A DNA stretch of 12,563 nt from CAITNQ01 sp041661365 (lineage in GTDB: Bacteria > Latescibacterota > UBA2968 > UBA8231). The number at the start of each line of letters is the position of its first letter. Position 1 is the stretch's first letter. The position numbers were made by a program, and so were the translations under genes. Of the stretch, positions 1 to 6,614 are shown piece after piece. Location: assembly GCA_041661365.1 (NCBI GenBank), contig JBAZUN010000144.1, positions 1-12,563 of the forward strand, read 5' to 3'. The notes beneath the pieces were generated by a model, which was given only the letters and a program-made list of their open reading frames with translations, was not told where the DNA came from and did no database searches.

Positions 1-80
1 CCCCCCGGGTGGCCCTGTCCTATCTCGCCCATCTGCCCGGCCGGATCCGCTACGGCCGGCTGGGCAACGTGATCTGGTGA
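1..80 (+). CDS. C-terminal end of an unidentified upstream gene (5' truncated)
   Basis: An open frame runs from the window edge (first full codon at 3) to a TGA at 78-80. It encodes 25 residues ending in RYGRLGNVIW. Codons are G/C-ending like the neighbouring genes, so this is probably the true 3' end of a gene. The fragment is too short to assign a family. It lies 49 nt upstream of arc on the same strand and could be the first visible member of the proteasome operon or a separate unit. Confidence is limited by the length. Confidence 0.45.
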   Translation, partial: PRVALSYLAHLPGRIRYGRLGNVIW

Positions 81-82
81 GC

Positions 83-112
83 CGGGCCGGCAGCCGTCTT
101 GCGACCGGCCCG
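83..112. repeat. GC-rich inverted repeat (8-bp stem) in the gap upstream of arc
   Basis: CGGGCCGG at 83-90 is the exact reverse complement of CCGGCCCG at 105-112, with a 14-nt loop between. It fills most of the 49-nt gap between the upstream stop codon and the arc ribosome binding site. No T tract follows, so it is not a classical intrinsic terminator. It could be an attenuator, an operator or simple GC-rich coincidence. No convincing -35/-10 pair is visible in the gap. Confidence 0.3.
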
Positions 113-129
113 TTCCCGGGGAGCGGCCG

Positions 130-1857
130 GTGACCGCCCGCGACGAGGCCCACGCGGAGGGCGGCGGCCGCCCCGACGAGCCAGGGCCACGTCCCGCGGC
201 CGGTGAACCCGGAGATCCGACCGGTCCGGTGGCCCAGGTCGACCGGATCCTGGCGGCCCTTCCCGAGCGTGACCCGGCCAGGAAGCTCCTCTACCGTCTC
301 CGCCGCGAAATCCTGGAGCACGAGGTCTCCCTGCAGGAGGCTCGACGGAGCCTGCTCGAGCTGGAAACGGCCCTGGAGAAGGTCACGGCGCCGGCCAACC
401 GGATCGGCGTGTACCTGGGCTCCCCGGCCCCCGGGGCTGCCACCATCCTGGTCGGCGGGACCGAGTACTACGCCAACCTCGATCCGCGGGTCGATCCTTC
501 GCGGCTGCGGTTGGGGTGCCGGGTGCTCATCAACGAGGCCTACGCCGTGGTCGGCGACCTGGGGGCCGCTCCTGCCGGGGCGGTTGCCCGGGTGGTCGAG
601 GTGCTCGAGCCGGCGCGCCTGCGGGTCGCCGCCGGACAGGGGAGCCAGGAGACGGTCGTCGAGCGGGGGGCGGACCTGGCCGGTCGCACCCTGCGCGTCG
701 GCGACGAGGTGCGCCTAGATCCCTCGTCCCGGGTCGCCCTCGAGCTCCTCTCCGGCCGGCAGGGCCGCGACTATCTGCTCGAGACGATCCCCGAGATGCC
801 CTGGTCGGCGATCGGCGGTCAGGACGAGGCGATCCGCGCCATCCGCGACGCCATCGAGCTGCCCGCCCTTCACCCCGAGCTGTTCGCCCGCTTCGGGTAC
901 GGCACCCCTAAAGGGTTCCTGCTCCACGGCCCGCCCGGATGCGGCAAGACCATGATCGGCAAGGCCACGGCCTGGAACCTGGTGCAGCACCTGCAGGCCC
1001 AGGGCGGGACCGAGGTGCGCGAGTACTTCCTCCACGTCAAGGGACCCGAGATCCTCAACATGTGGCTCGGCGAGAGCGAGCGGCTGGTGCGCGAGCTGTT
1101 CGCCCAGGCCCGGCAGAAGCGCCGCGAGGGGTATCTGCCGTTCGTCTTCATCGACGAGGCCGAGTCGGTGCTCGGTACCCGCCGCTCGATGCGCTCGCAC
1201 TACATCGCCAATACCCTGGTGCCGATGTTCTGCGCCGAGATGGACGGGATCGAGTCCCTGCGCGACCTGGTGGTGATCCTGGCCTCGAACCGCCACGACC
1301 TGATCGACCCGGCCATCCTCCGGCCGGGCCGCATCGACCGCAAGATCAAGGTGCGGCGGCCGGACCGGACCGGGGCGCGCGAGGTGCTGGCGATCCACCT
1401 GACCGCGGGGATCCCGATCGACCCCGGGGAGTTGACCCGGCACGGCGGGGATACGGAGACGGCGCGGCAGGGGCTGATCGACGCGGCGCTCGAGGAGCTG
1501 TTCAGCCGGGTCGACCAGGCCCGGTTCCTCGAGGTCGGGCTGCGCAGCGGCCGGCGCGAGACCCTGTACCGCGCTGACCTGGTCAGCGGCGCCATCCTGG
1601 CCGCGGTGGTGCAGCGGGCCAAGGAGCTGGCCATCCGTCGGGCCTTGGCCGACGGCGAGACCGAGGCCGGACTGCGGGCCGACGACCTGCGTGCCGCCGT
1701 GATCGCGGAGTTCGCCGAGAGCGAGATCTTCCCGCCCACGGACAGCGCCGAGGAGTGGCTGCGGCTGCTGGATTTCGACCCTGAGAACGTCGTGCGGATC
1801 TTCCCGGTGCAGCGGGGCACCCGCGGCAGGGCAGGGACCCCGGGACAAGTGGTCTGA
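130..1857 (+). CDS. arc: Proteasome-associated AAA ATPase ARC/Mpa
   Basis: This is a 575-aa hexameric unfoldase that recognises Pup/UBact-tagged proteins and threads them into the 20S proteasome. The GTG start at 130 follows GGGGAG (118-123) with 6 nt spacing. A Pro/Gly-rich N-terminus (1-40) precedes a coiled-coil segment (about 49-90), the expected modifier-binding element. OB-type beta domains follow (about 90-210), then the AAA module. That module shows Walker A GPPGCGKT (267-274, K273), pore-loop segment FLHVKGPE (300-307), Walker B FVFIDEAES (338-346, E343), sensor ASN (385-387) and arginine-finger segment LRPGRIDR (397-404). Length matches the family (about 575-610 aa). The odd point is the C-terminus, GTPGQVV: family members normally end in GQYL, whose penultimate Tyr docks into the alpha ring. 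The stop is 2 nt before dop. Family identity is very secure; docking ability is uncertain. Confidence 0.96.
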   Translation: MTARDEAHAEGGGRPDEPGPRPAAGEPGDPTGPVAQVDRILAALPERDPARKLLYRLRREILEHEVSLQEARRSLLELETALEKVTAPANRIGVYLGSPAPGAATILVGGTEYYANLDPRVDPSRLRLGCRVLINEAYAVVGDLGAAPAGAVARVVEVLEPARLRVAAGQGSQETVVERGADLAGRTLRVGDEVRLDPSSRVALELLSGRQGRDYLLETIPEMPWSAIGGQDEAIRAIRDAIELPALHPELFARFGYGTPKGFLLHGPPGCGKTMIGKATAWNLVQHLQAQGGTEVREYFLHVKGPEILNMWLGESERLVRELFAQARQKRREGYLPFVFIDEAESVLGTRRSMRSHYIANTLVPMFCAEMDGIESLRDLVVILASNRHDLIDPAILRPGRIDRKIKVRRPDRTGAREVLAIHLTAGIPIDPGELTRHGGDTETARQGLIDAALEELFSRVDQARFLEVGLRSGRRETLYRADLVSGAILAAVVQRAKELAIRRALADGETEAGLRADDLRAAVIAEFAESEIFPPTDSAEEWLRLLDFDPENVVRIFPVQRGTRGRAGTPGQVV

Positions 1858-1859
1858 GT

Positions 1860-3395
1860 ATGGCCCGCCTCTGCGGTCTGGAGACCGAATACGGCATTCA
1901 GGTCGACGGCGACGAGGGGGCCGACGTGGTGGTGGAGTCGATGGAGCTGGTCCGCGCCTGCGTCGCCGGGGCCTTCGTCGCCCGCTGGGATTACCGGTTG
2001 GAGAACCCTCGTCGGGACGTCCGAGGCTTCGTCGCCGGGTCACTGCGGAACGAGGAGGACGAGGCGGCGTACGGCGCGCGCGACGGGCAGCGGTCGATCC
2101 CCCTGCCCGAGCTGAAGAGCGACCTGGTCCTGGCCAACGGCGGCCGGCTCTACAACGACCACACCCATCCGGAGTACTCTACTCCGGAATGCCGCGGCCT
2201 GCTCGATCTGGTGGCCGCTGACCGGGCCGGGGAGGAGCTGCTCCACCGGGGAGCCGGCCGGCGCACCGCGGCTCGCGGCCTGGGACGGGTGCGGCTGTTC
2301 CGGAACAACACCGACTTCGCCGGCCACAGCTACGGGTGCCACGAGAACTATCTGCTCGACCGCAAGATCCCCTTCGACGCGGTGGTCGAGGGACTGCTGG
2401 CACACCTGGTCACCCGGCAGATCTGCTGGGGCGCGGGAAAGGTGGGGGTCGAGGGGCCGGCCGCGCCGGCGGACGGGGTGCACTACCAGCTCAGCCAGCG
2501 GGCCGATTTCCTGGAGACCGTGGCCGGGATCGACACCATGGAGCGGCGCCCCCTGGTCAACACCCGGGACGAGCCGCACGCCGATCCAAGACGGTACCGG
2601 CGGCTGCACCTGATCGCCGGCGACGCCAACATGGCCGAGTACGCCACGGCCCTCAAGGTCGGGACCACCGCGCTGGTGCTCGATCTGCTGGAGATCGGTG
2701 CCCTGGAGCCGGTCTCCCTGGCCGACCCGGTGGCGGCCTGCCGGTCGATCTCCCGCGCGCCGGACGGTCCCTGGGCCGTGGCCCTGGCCGACGGCCGACG
2801 GACCAGCGCCCTCGAGGTGCAGCAGGATCTGGCGGACCAGGCCAGCCGGCGGTTCAGCGGCCGGGACGAGGAGACCGACTGGGTGCTCCGCGAGTGGGCC
2901 TGGACCCTGGCGGCCCTGGCGGCTGGTCGCCGCGAAGAGTTGGTCGGCCGGCTGGACTGGGTGACCAAGAGGTGGCTGCTCGATACCTTTGTCGAGGTCG
3001 AGGGCCTGGATTGGGAGCGACCGCAGGACCGGGCCTGGCTCCAGGCCCAGGATCTGGAGTACCACAGCATCGACCCGGCCGAGGGGCTGTTCCGGCTGCT
3101 CGAGGGACAGGGCGGCGCCCTGCGGCTGATCGATGACGAGCGGGTCAGCACGGCCGCGATCCTGGGGCCGGCCGACACCCGGGCCCGGTTCCGCGGTCAG
3201 TGCGTGGCCCGGTTCGGCGAGGCCGTGGGCACGGTGGGCTGGGCCGGCCTGGAGTTGTCCTGGGACGGCCAGCGGCAGACCGTCGAGCTGGAGCCGGACC
3301 TTGAAGCGGCCCGACGGTACAGCCGGGCTATCGAAGTGGCGACCACGGTGGCCGAGCTGGCCGCGGCAGTACGAGCCGAGGAGGGCAAGCGATGA
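1860..3395 (+). CDS. dop: Dop, deamidase/depupylase of the Pup (UBact) system
   Basis: This 511-aa member of the glutamine-synthetase-like Dop/PafA family converts the C-terminal Gln of Pup to Glu and also cleaves the tag from substrates. The ATP/Mg site starts with GLETEYG (6-12, E8). The segment WDYRLENPRRDVRGF (43-57) followed by a roughly 29-residue insertion (58-86) is the Dop signature and Dop loop, absent from PafA. The catalytic Asp is D100 in RLYNDHTHPEYS. Other conserved blocks are GCHENYLL, NTRDEPHAD (from N234) and GDANMAEYATALKVGTTAL. The ATG lies 2 nt after the arc stop with no strong SD, which suggests translational coupling. The 3' end overlaps pup by ATGA. A Gln-ending modifier next door agrees with a required deamidation step. 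The Dop rather than PafA assignment rests on the insertion and on the second paralogue downstream. Confidence 0.94.
   Translation: MARLCGLETEYGIQVDGDEGADVVVESMELVRACVAGAFVARWDYRLENPRRDVRGFVAGSLRNEEDEAAYGARDGQRSIPLPELKSDLVLANGGRLYNDHTHPEYSTPECRGLLDLVAADRAGEELLHRGAGRRTAARGLGRVRLFRNNTDFAGHSYGCHENYLLDRKIPFDAVVEGLLAHLVTRQICWGAGKVGVEGPAAPADGVHYQLSQRADFLETVAGIDTMERRPLVNTRDEPHADPRRYRRLHLIAGDANMAEYATALKVGTTALVLDLLEIGALEPVSLADPVAACRSISRAPDGPWAVALADGRRTSALEVQQDLADQASRRFSGRDEETDWVLREWAWTLAALAAGRREELVGRLDWVTKRWLLDTFVEVEGLDWERPQDRAWLQAQDLEYHSIDPAEGLFRLLEGQGGALRLIDDERVSTAAILGPADTRARFRGQCVARFGEAVGTVGWAGLELSWDGQRQTVELEPDLEAARRYSRAIEVATTVAELAAAVRAEEGKR
3379..3385 (+). promoter_or_regulatory. Strong Shine-Dalgarno for ubact/pup
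   Basis: AGGAGGG lies 6 nt before the ATG at 3392, inside the 3' end of dop. It is the best anti-SD match in the proteasome operon. prcB immediately downstream has no SD before its ATG at 3583. This fits high translation of the modifier, with prcB depending on reinitiation. Confidence 0.7.
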
Positions 3396-3583
3396 GCCGA
3401 GTGCAGTGGCAGGAGCGGGAGCGGCTCCCGGCGCCGGTGCGGCCCGGGGAGGAGACCGACGGACCGGACCAGGGGCCGCGACGACCTCGCGTCGAGCGGT
3501 CGGCCGCCGACGAGATCCTGCGTCGGATGCGGCGGGTCGACCCGGACCAGGCGCGGCGGTACAACCAGCGCACCGGCCAGTGA
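3392..3583 (+). CDS. ubact: Prokaryotic ubiquitin-like modifier, UBact type (Pup homologue)
   Basis: This 63-aa protein modifier is attached to substrate lysines by PafA and read by ARC. The first ~35 residues are rich in Pro, Gly, Glu and Arg and look disordered. A helix-prone segment (about 38-57) ends in the family C-terminus, VDPDQARRYNQRTGQ. The last residues Gly-Gln match Pup-type tags that need Dop to turn Gln into Glu before ligation. The R-T-G-Q ending and the VDP motif match the UBact branch described in Gram-negative and candidate-phylum bacteria rather than actinobacterial Pup. It contains no lysine but 15 arginines, so it cannot accept another modifier on a side-chain lysine. The start is fixed by AGGAGGG 6 nt upstream and an ATGA overlap with dop; the stop overlaps the prcB start (TGATG). 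Position between dop and prcB matches the classical gene order. Confidence 0.93.
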   Translation: MSRVQWQERERLPAPVRPGEETDGPDQGPRRPRVERSAADEILRRMRRVDPDQARRYNQRTGQ

Positions 3584-4350
3584 TGGTGGACGGCGATTTC
3601 CTCTCCCTACTGCGGGAGCGCGGGATGCTACCCGCAACACCGGCGATGAATCCTTCTGGGACGCCGGCCATCGAGGGGACCACCGTGCTGGCGGTCCGTT
3701 TTGCCGAGGGGGTGCTCATCGCCGGGGACCGGCGGGCGACCATGGGGAACACCGTGGTGCACGACCGGGCCGACAAGGTGCTGACCATCGACGACGAGGC
3801 GGCCCTGGCCCTGTCCGGCTCGCCCGCCGCGGCGTACGAGATCGCCCGGCTCCTCGAGATGTCCTTCCAGCACTACCGGCGTACCCAGCTTCAGCCCCTG
3901 AGCCTGGAGGGGAAGCTGCGGGTACTGTCCCGGCTGCTGCGGGATAACCTCCCCCTGGCCCTGCAGGGGATCGGCGCCGTGGTCCCGATCTTCGCGGCCT
4001 TCGACCGCGGGACCGGCAACGGTCGGATCTACTTCTGCGACCTGCTGGGAGCCCAGTTCGAGTCGGTCGACTTCTGCGCCACCGGGTCAGGGTCGCACAT
4101 CATCCGCGGCGCCCTGTACTATCTCAACCGCTGGGGCGAACCACCGCTCGCCCGGATGGACGAGGCCGCCTCCCTGGCCCTGGTCCTGCGCCTGCTCGAG
4201 ACCGCGGCGGCCTACGACACGGCCACCGGCGGGTACCGACCCGAGGCCCGGGTCTTCCCCCAGGTGGTGCGGATCTCGGCCGGAGGGATAGCCGCCATCC
4301 CCGAGACCGCGCTGGAGGCGGTCTACCGCACCGAACTCGCGTTGGTCTGA
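3583..4350 (+). CDS. prcB: 20S proteasome beta subunit PrcB
   Basis: This 255-aa catalytic subunit is an N-terminal threonine hydrolase of the 20S core. The chosen ATG at 3583 overlaps the pup stop (TGATG). The residues that follow (GDFLSLLRERGMLPA) resemble the actinobacterial PrcB propeptide region, which supports this start. An in-frame ATG at 3625 with GGGAG at 3614-3618 is an alternative that shortens the propeptide. Autoprocessing is predicted between G32 and T33 (AIEG/TTVLAV), making Thr33 the catalytic Thr1. In mature numbering D17 (GDRR) and K33 (RADKV) are at the expected positions, and GSGS lies at 136-139. The 32-residue propeptide is shorter than the 57 residues in Mycobacterium tuberculosis. 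No SD precedes 3583, so translation is probably coupled to pup. A 21-nt gap separates it from prcA. Confidence 0.95.
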   Translation: MVDGDFLSLLRERGMLPATPAMNPSGTPAIEGTTVLAVRFAEGVLIAGDRRATMGNTVVHDRADKVLTIDDEAALALSGSPAAAYEIARLLEMSFQHYRRTQLQPLSLEGKLRVLSRLLRDNLPLALQGIGAVVPIFAAFDRGTGNGRIYFCDLLGAQFESVDFCATGSGSHIIRGALYYLNRWGEPPLARMDEAASLALVLRLLETAAAYDTATGGYRPEARVFPQVVRISAGGIAAIPETALEAVYRTELALV

Positions 4351-4371
4351 CGGCCGTCACGGAGAAGCGCC

Positions 4372-5148
4372 ATGCTGGAGGAACCCTACCACTGGGTGGA
4401 GGCGGTCCGCAACCGGCGGGAGTACGTCGAGGAGCAGCTTCGCCCGGTCAGCCCGGCCGTGGGCTTGGCCTACGGCGACGGCATCCTCCTGCTCACCGGC
4501 TCCACCGGCCCCCGGAAGCTGTTCGAGGTCTACGACCGGATCGCCTTTGCCGGGGTCGGCCACTCCGCCGACCTGGAGAAGCTGCGCAAGGCGGCCATCG
4601 ACCTTGCCCACCTGGACGGGTACACCCTGTCGCCGGCCGACGTGACCGTGCACCGGCTGGTCAGCGCCGGGCTGGGGCCGCTGGTCCGGGCCGCCTTCGA
4701 CGGGGTCCTCCACTCGCCCTTTACCGCGCGCGTGCTCCTGGCCGAGCTGGACCCGCCCGTGGACGGACCGACCGACGGGGCCCTGTTCTTCACGGTCGAG
4801 CCGGACGGCGCCTTCACCCCGGCAGGACGGATGGCGGCGGTGGCCGGGTCTGTCGCGGCCGCGGCCGCGGCCGGTAGCGAGCTGGAGACCGCGGCCGGTG
4901 ACCTGCCGCTGGACCGGGCCCTGGTCGTGGCCCTCAGGGGGTGGGCCGCGGGGATCCTGGCCGGCCGTGGCCTCGAGGCCGATGCGGACCGCCTCTCCGA
5001 GGCCCTGCCGGGGCTGTTGGAGAACCAGCGCCTGCAGGCGGCGGTGCTCGACCGCACCGTGCCGACCCGCTCCAAGTTCCGCCATCTGAGCCCCGAGGTG
5101 GTCGGTGCCGCCGTGGCCGTTCTGAGCGGGACCGGGGGGGCGCGATGA
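4372..5148 (+). CDS. prcA: 20S proteasome alpha subunit PrcA
   Basis: This 258-aa non-catalytic subunit forms the outer heptameric rings of the 20S core, which gate entry and receive the ARC C-termini. The ATG follows GGAGAAG (4361-4367; 7 nt from GGAG). An N-terminal helix segment (PYHWVEAVRNRREYVEEQL) replaces the catalytic Thr. The alpha-type core contains SPAVGLAYGDGILLLTG, KLFEVYDRIAFAGVG (about 49-63) and DLEKLRKAAIDLAHLDGY. The C-terminal AVLDRTVPTRSKFRHLSPE block matches the VLD.xRPRRxFRRI-like end of actinobacterial PrcA. The stop overlaps the pafA start by ATGA. Alpha subunits vary more than beta, but the context and the YDRIAFAGVG block make the call firm. Confidence 0.93.
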   Translation: MLEEPYHWVEAVRNRREYVEEQLRPVSPAVGLAYGDGILLLTGSTGPRKLFEVYDRIAFAGVGHSADLEKLRKAAIDLAHLDGYTLSPADVTVHRLVSAGLGPLVRAAFDGVLHSPFTARVLLAELDPPVDGPTDGALFFTVEPDGAFTPAGRMAAVAGSVAAAAAAGSELETAAGDLPLDRALVVALRGWAAGILAGRGLEADADRLSEALPGLLENQRLQAAVLDRTVPTRSKFRHLSPEVVGAAVAVLSGTGGAR

Positions 5149-6149
5149 AGGGTCGGATCTTCGGCATCGAGACCGAGTTCGGCTGTCTGGCGCCGGGCGA
5201 CCAGCCTCACCTCAGCCCGGAGTTCCTCTCGCACAAGGCCAAGGATCGGATCTTCTACCGCGAGGGGCTGGGGGTCATCGACATCCATTACCGCGGTCGG
5301 GACGAGCCGCCGGGGAACGGCGGGTTCCTCTTCAACGGCGGCCGGGTCTACCTCGACATGGGCCACCTCGAATACGCCACCCCCGAGTGCCAGGGGTTGT
5401 TCGACCTGGTGGCCGCGGACCGGGCCGGCGAGGTCATGGTCCAGCGGGCCCTCGAACAGGTGGAGGTGGCCCGCGACGCGGCCTTCTTCAAGAACAACGT
5501 CGACCACTACACCGGCGCCACCTTCGGCTGTCACGAGAACTACCTGGTCCGCCGCGAGGTTCCTTTCTCCCAGGTGGTGCTGCCGGTGATGCTCCCCTTC
5601 TTCGCCACCCGGCAGATCTACGCCGGCGCCGGGCGGGTGGGGTGCTTCGACGAGGTGCCCGAGGAGGCCGACCAAACCGGGTCCGAGGTGCGGTACCAGA
5701 TCTCCCAGCGGGCCGATCACATCGTCACCGAGATCTACCAGTGGATCCAGTTCAGCCGGGCGATCATCAACACCCGCGACGAGCCGCTGGCCGACTGGGG
5801 GCTGTACCGGCGGCTGCACCTGCTGGTGGGTGACTCGAACATGTCGGAGTACGCCACCGCGTTGAAGGTGGGGACCACGGCCCTGGTGCTGCACCTCCTC
5901 GAAGAAGGGGTGGTCCCCGAGGTGCGCCTGCTCGACCCGGTCCACGCGGTGCGCTCGATCTCGCGCGACCCGGAGTACCGGTGGGAGGTGCAGCTCGAGA
6001 GCGGCCGTCCCACCACCGCCGTCGAGGTGCAGCGGCAGTACCTCGACCTGGCCGAGGAATACCTGCGGGGCTGGGACGCGGAGGGGGACTGGGTGCTCGA
6101 CGAGTGGCGGTTCGTCCTCGACGGCCTGGCTGCGACCCTGAATCGCTGA
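5145..6149 (+). CDS. pafA: PafA, Pup/UBact ligase, N-terminal part (reading frame broken near 6134)
   Basis: PafA uses ATP to phosphorylate the C-terminal Glu of the modifier and forms an isopeptide bond with substrate lysine. The ATG at 5145 overlaps the prcA stop (ATGA) and follows a run of seven G (5134-5140). This frame covers 334 residues: GIETEFG (7-13, E9 in the nucleotide/Mg site), VYLDMGHLEYATPEC (68-82, catalytic Asp D71), FKNNVDHYTGATFGCHENYL, INTRDEPLAD (N209) and GDSNMSEYATALKVGTTAL. It lacks the Dop insertion, which marks it as PafA. The frame stops at 6147-6149 just after LDGLAAT. The missing C-terminal domain continues in another frame from 6137. Inserting one G after 6134 gives LDGLAADPESLIDRVDW and a 475-aa protein, close to the 452 aa of M. 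tuberculosis PafA. A sequencing/assembly error or a real lesion are both possible; no slippery heptamer for programmed -1 shifting is evident. Confidence 0.9.
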   Translation: MKGRIFGIETEFGCLAPGDQPHLSPEFLSHKAKDRIFYREGLGVIDIHYRGRDEPPGNGGFLFNGGRVYLDMGHLEYATPECQGLFDLVAADRAGEVMVQRALEQVEVARDAAFFKNNVDHYTGATFGCHENYLVRREVPFSQVVLPVMLPFFATRQIYAGAGRVGCFDEVPEEADQTGSEVRYQISQRADHIVTEIYQWIQFSRAIINTRDEPLADWGLYRRLHLLVGDSNMSEYATALKVGTTALVLHLLEEGVVPEVRLLDPVHAVRSISRDPEYRWEVQLESGRPTTAVEVQRQYLDLAEEYLRGWDAEGDWVLDEWRFVLDGLAATLNR

Positions 6150-6571
6150 TCGACCGGGTGGACTGGGCCACCAAGAAGTGGCTGCTGCGCCGGTTCGTCG
6201 AGGAGGAAGGGGTTGCCTGGGACGACCCCTGGCTGCGCAGTCTCGACCTGGAGTACCACAACCTGAATCCGGCCCGGGGGCTGTACCACGCCCTGCGCGA
6301 GCGGGGGATCGTCCGCCAGGTGGTCGACTCCGAGCGCGTCCACCGCGCCATGGTCCACCCGCCGTCGGATACCCGGGCCTGGGCCCGATGCCAGGTGATG
6401 CGGGCCCTGACCGGGCAGAAGGCCCGGTACGTGGTCGACTGGGATTCGATCTACGTCGAGGAGGAGCGGTACCTCAGCCTGGACGACCCGTTCCAGACCT
6501 ACCGGGCCGAGGTGGAGCGTTTCGTGGCCGGTTGGGTCTCCGGGTCGGGGGTTCCGTCTCCGACGGGTTGA
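6137..6571 (+). pseudogene. pafA: PafA C-terminal part, out of frame with the N-terminal part
   Basis: About 144 codons continue the PafA alignment from PESLIDRVDWATKKWLL to a TGA at 6569-6571. Conserved pieces are the DWATKKWLLRRF block, LDLEYHNLNPARGLYHAL and the HPPSDTRAWAR block. These correspond to the PafA/Dop C-terminal domain that contacts the ligand groove. As an independent gene it would have to start inside the domain (for example GTG at 6158) without an SD, so it is better read as the second half of pafA. The conservation shows no decay beyond the single missing base. Type 'pseudogene' is used only to mark the broken frame; the gene may be intact in the organism. Confidence 0.8.
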
Positions 6572-6596
6572 GGCCAGTCCGCGATCCGGGTATATT
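6568..6596 (+). promoter_or_regulatory. Sigma70-like promoter for the 6656-11979 unit
   Basis: TTGAGG (6568-6573, 4 of 6 to TTGACA) and TATATT (6591-6596, 5 of 6 to TATAAT) are separated by exactly 17 nt. The TATATT stretch is a local AT-rich island in very GC-rich DNA. The -35 element overlaps the pafA stop codon (TGA 6569-6571). A start point near 6602-6604 would give a leader of about 50 nt before the ATG at 6656. It separates the downstream secreted-protease unit from the proteasome operon. Confidence 0.6.
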
Positions 6597-6614
6597 GTCT
6601 TTCGGAGCCGGTGC

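Noticed and set aside
3133..3582. Upstream extension of the prcB frame
   Set aside because: It runs through dop and pup in the wrong frame and has no family similarity. The prcB propeptide and ATG overlap at 3583 define the start.
4860..4875. GCGGCCGCGGCCGCGGCCG run as a possible regulatory repeat
   Set aside because: It lies inside prcA and simply encodes an Ala-rich stretch with GCC/GCG codons.
4530..5945. 471-codon minus-strand frame opposite prcA/pafA
   Set aside because: It is antisense to two strongly conserved genes with catalytic motifs; no recognisable domain and biased composition.
6147..6149. Natural early stop giving a genuinely short PafA
   Set aside because: The C-terminal PafA domain is intact in the next frame immediately afterwards, so a one-base indel is a better explanation than a truncated variant.
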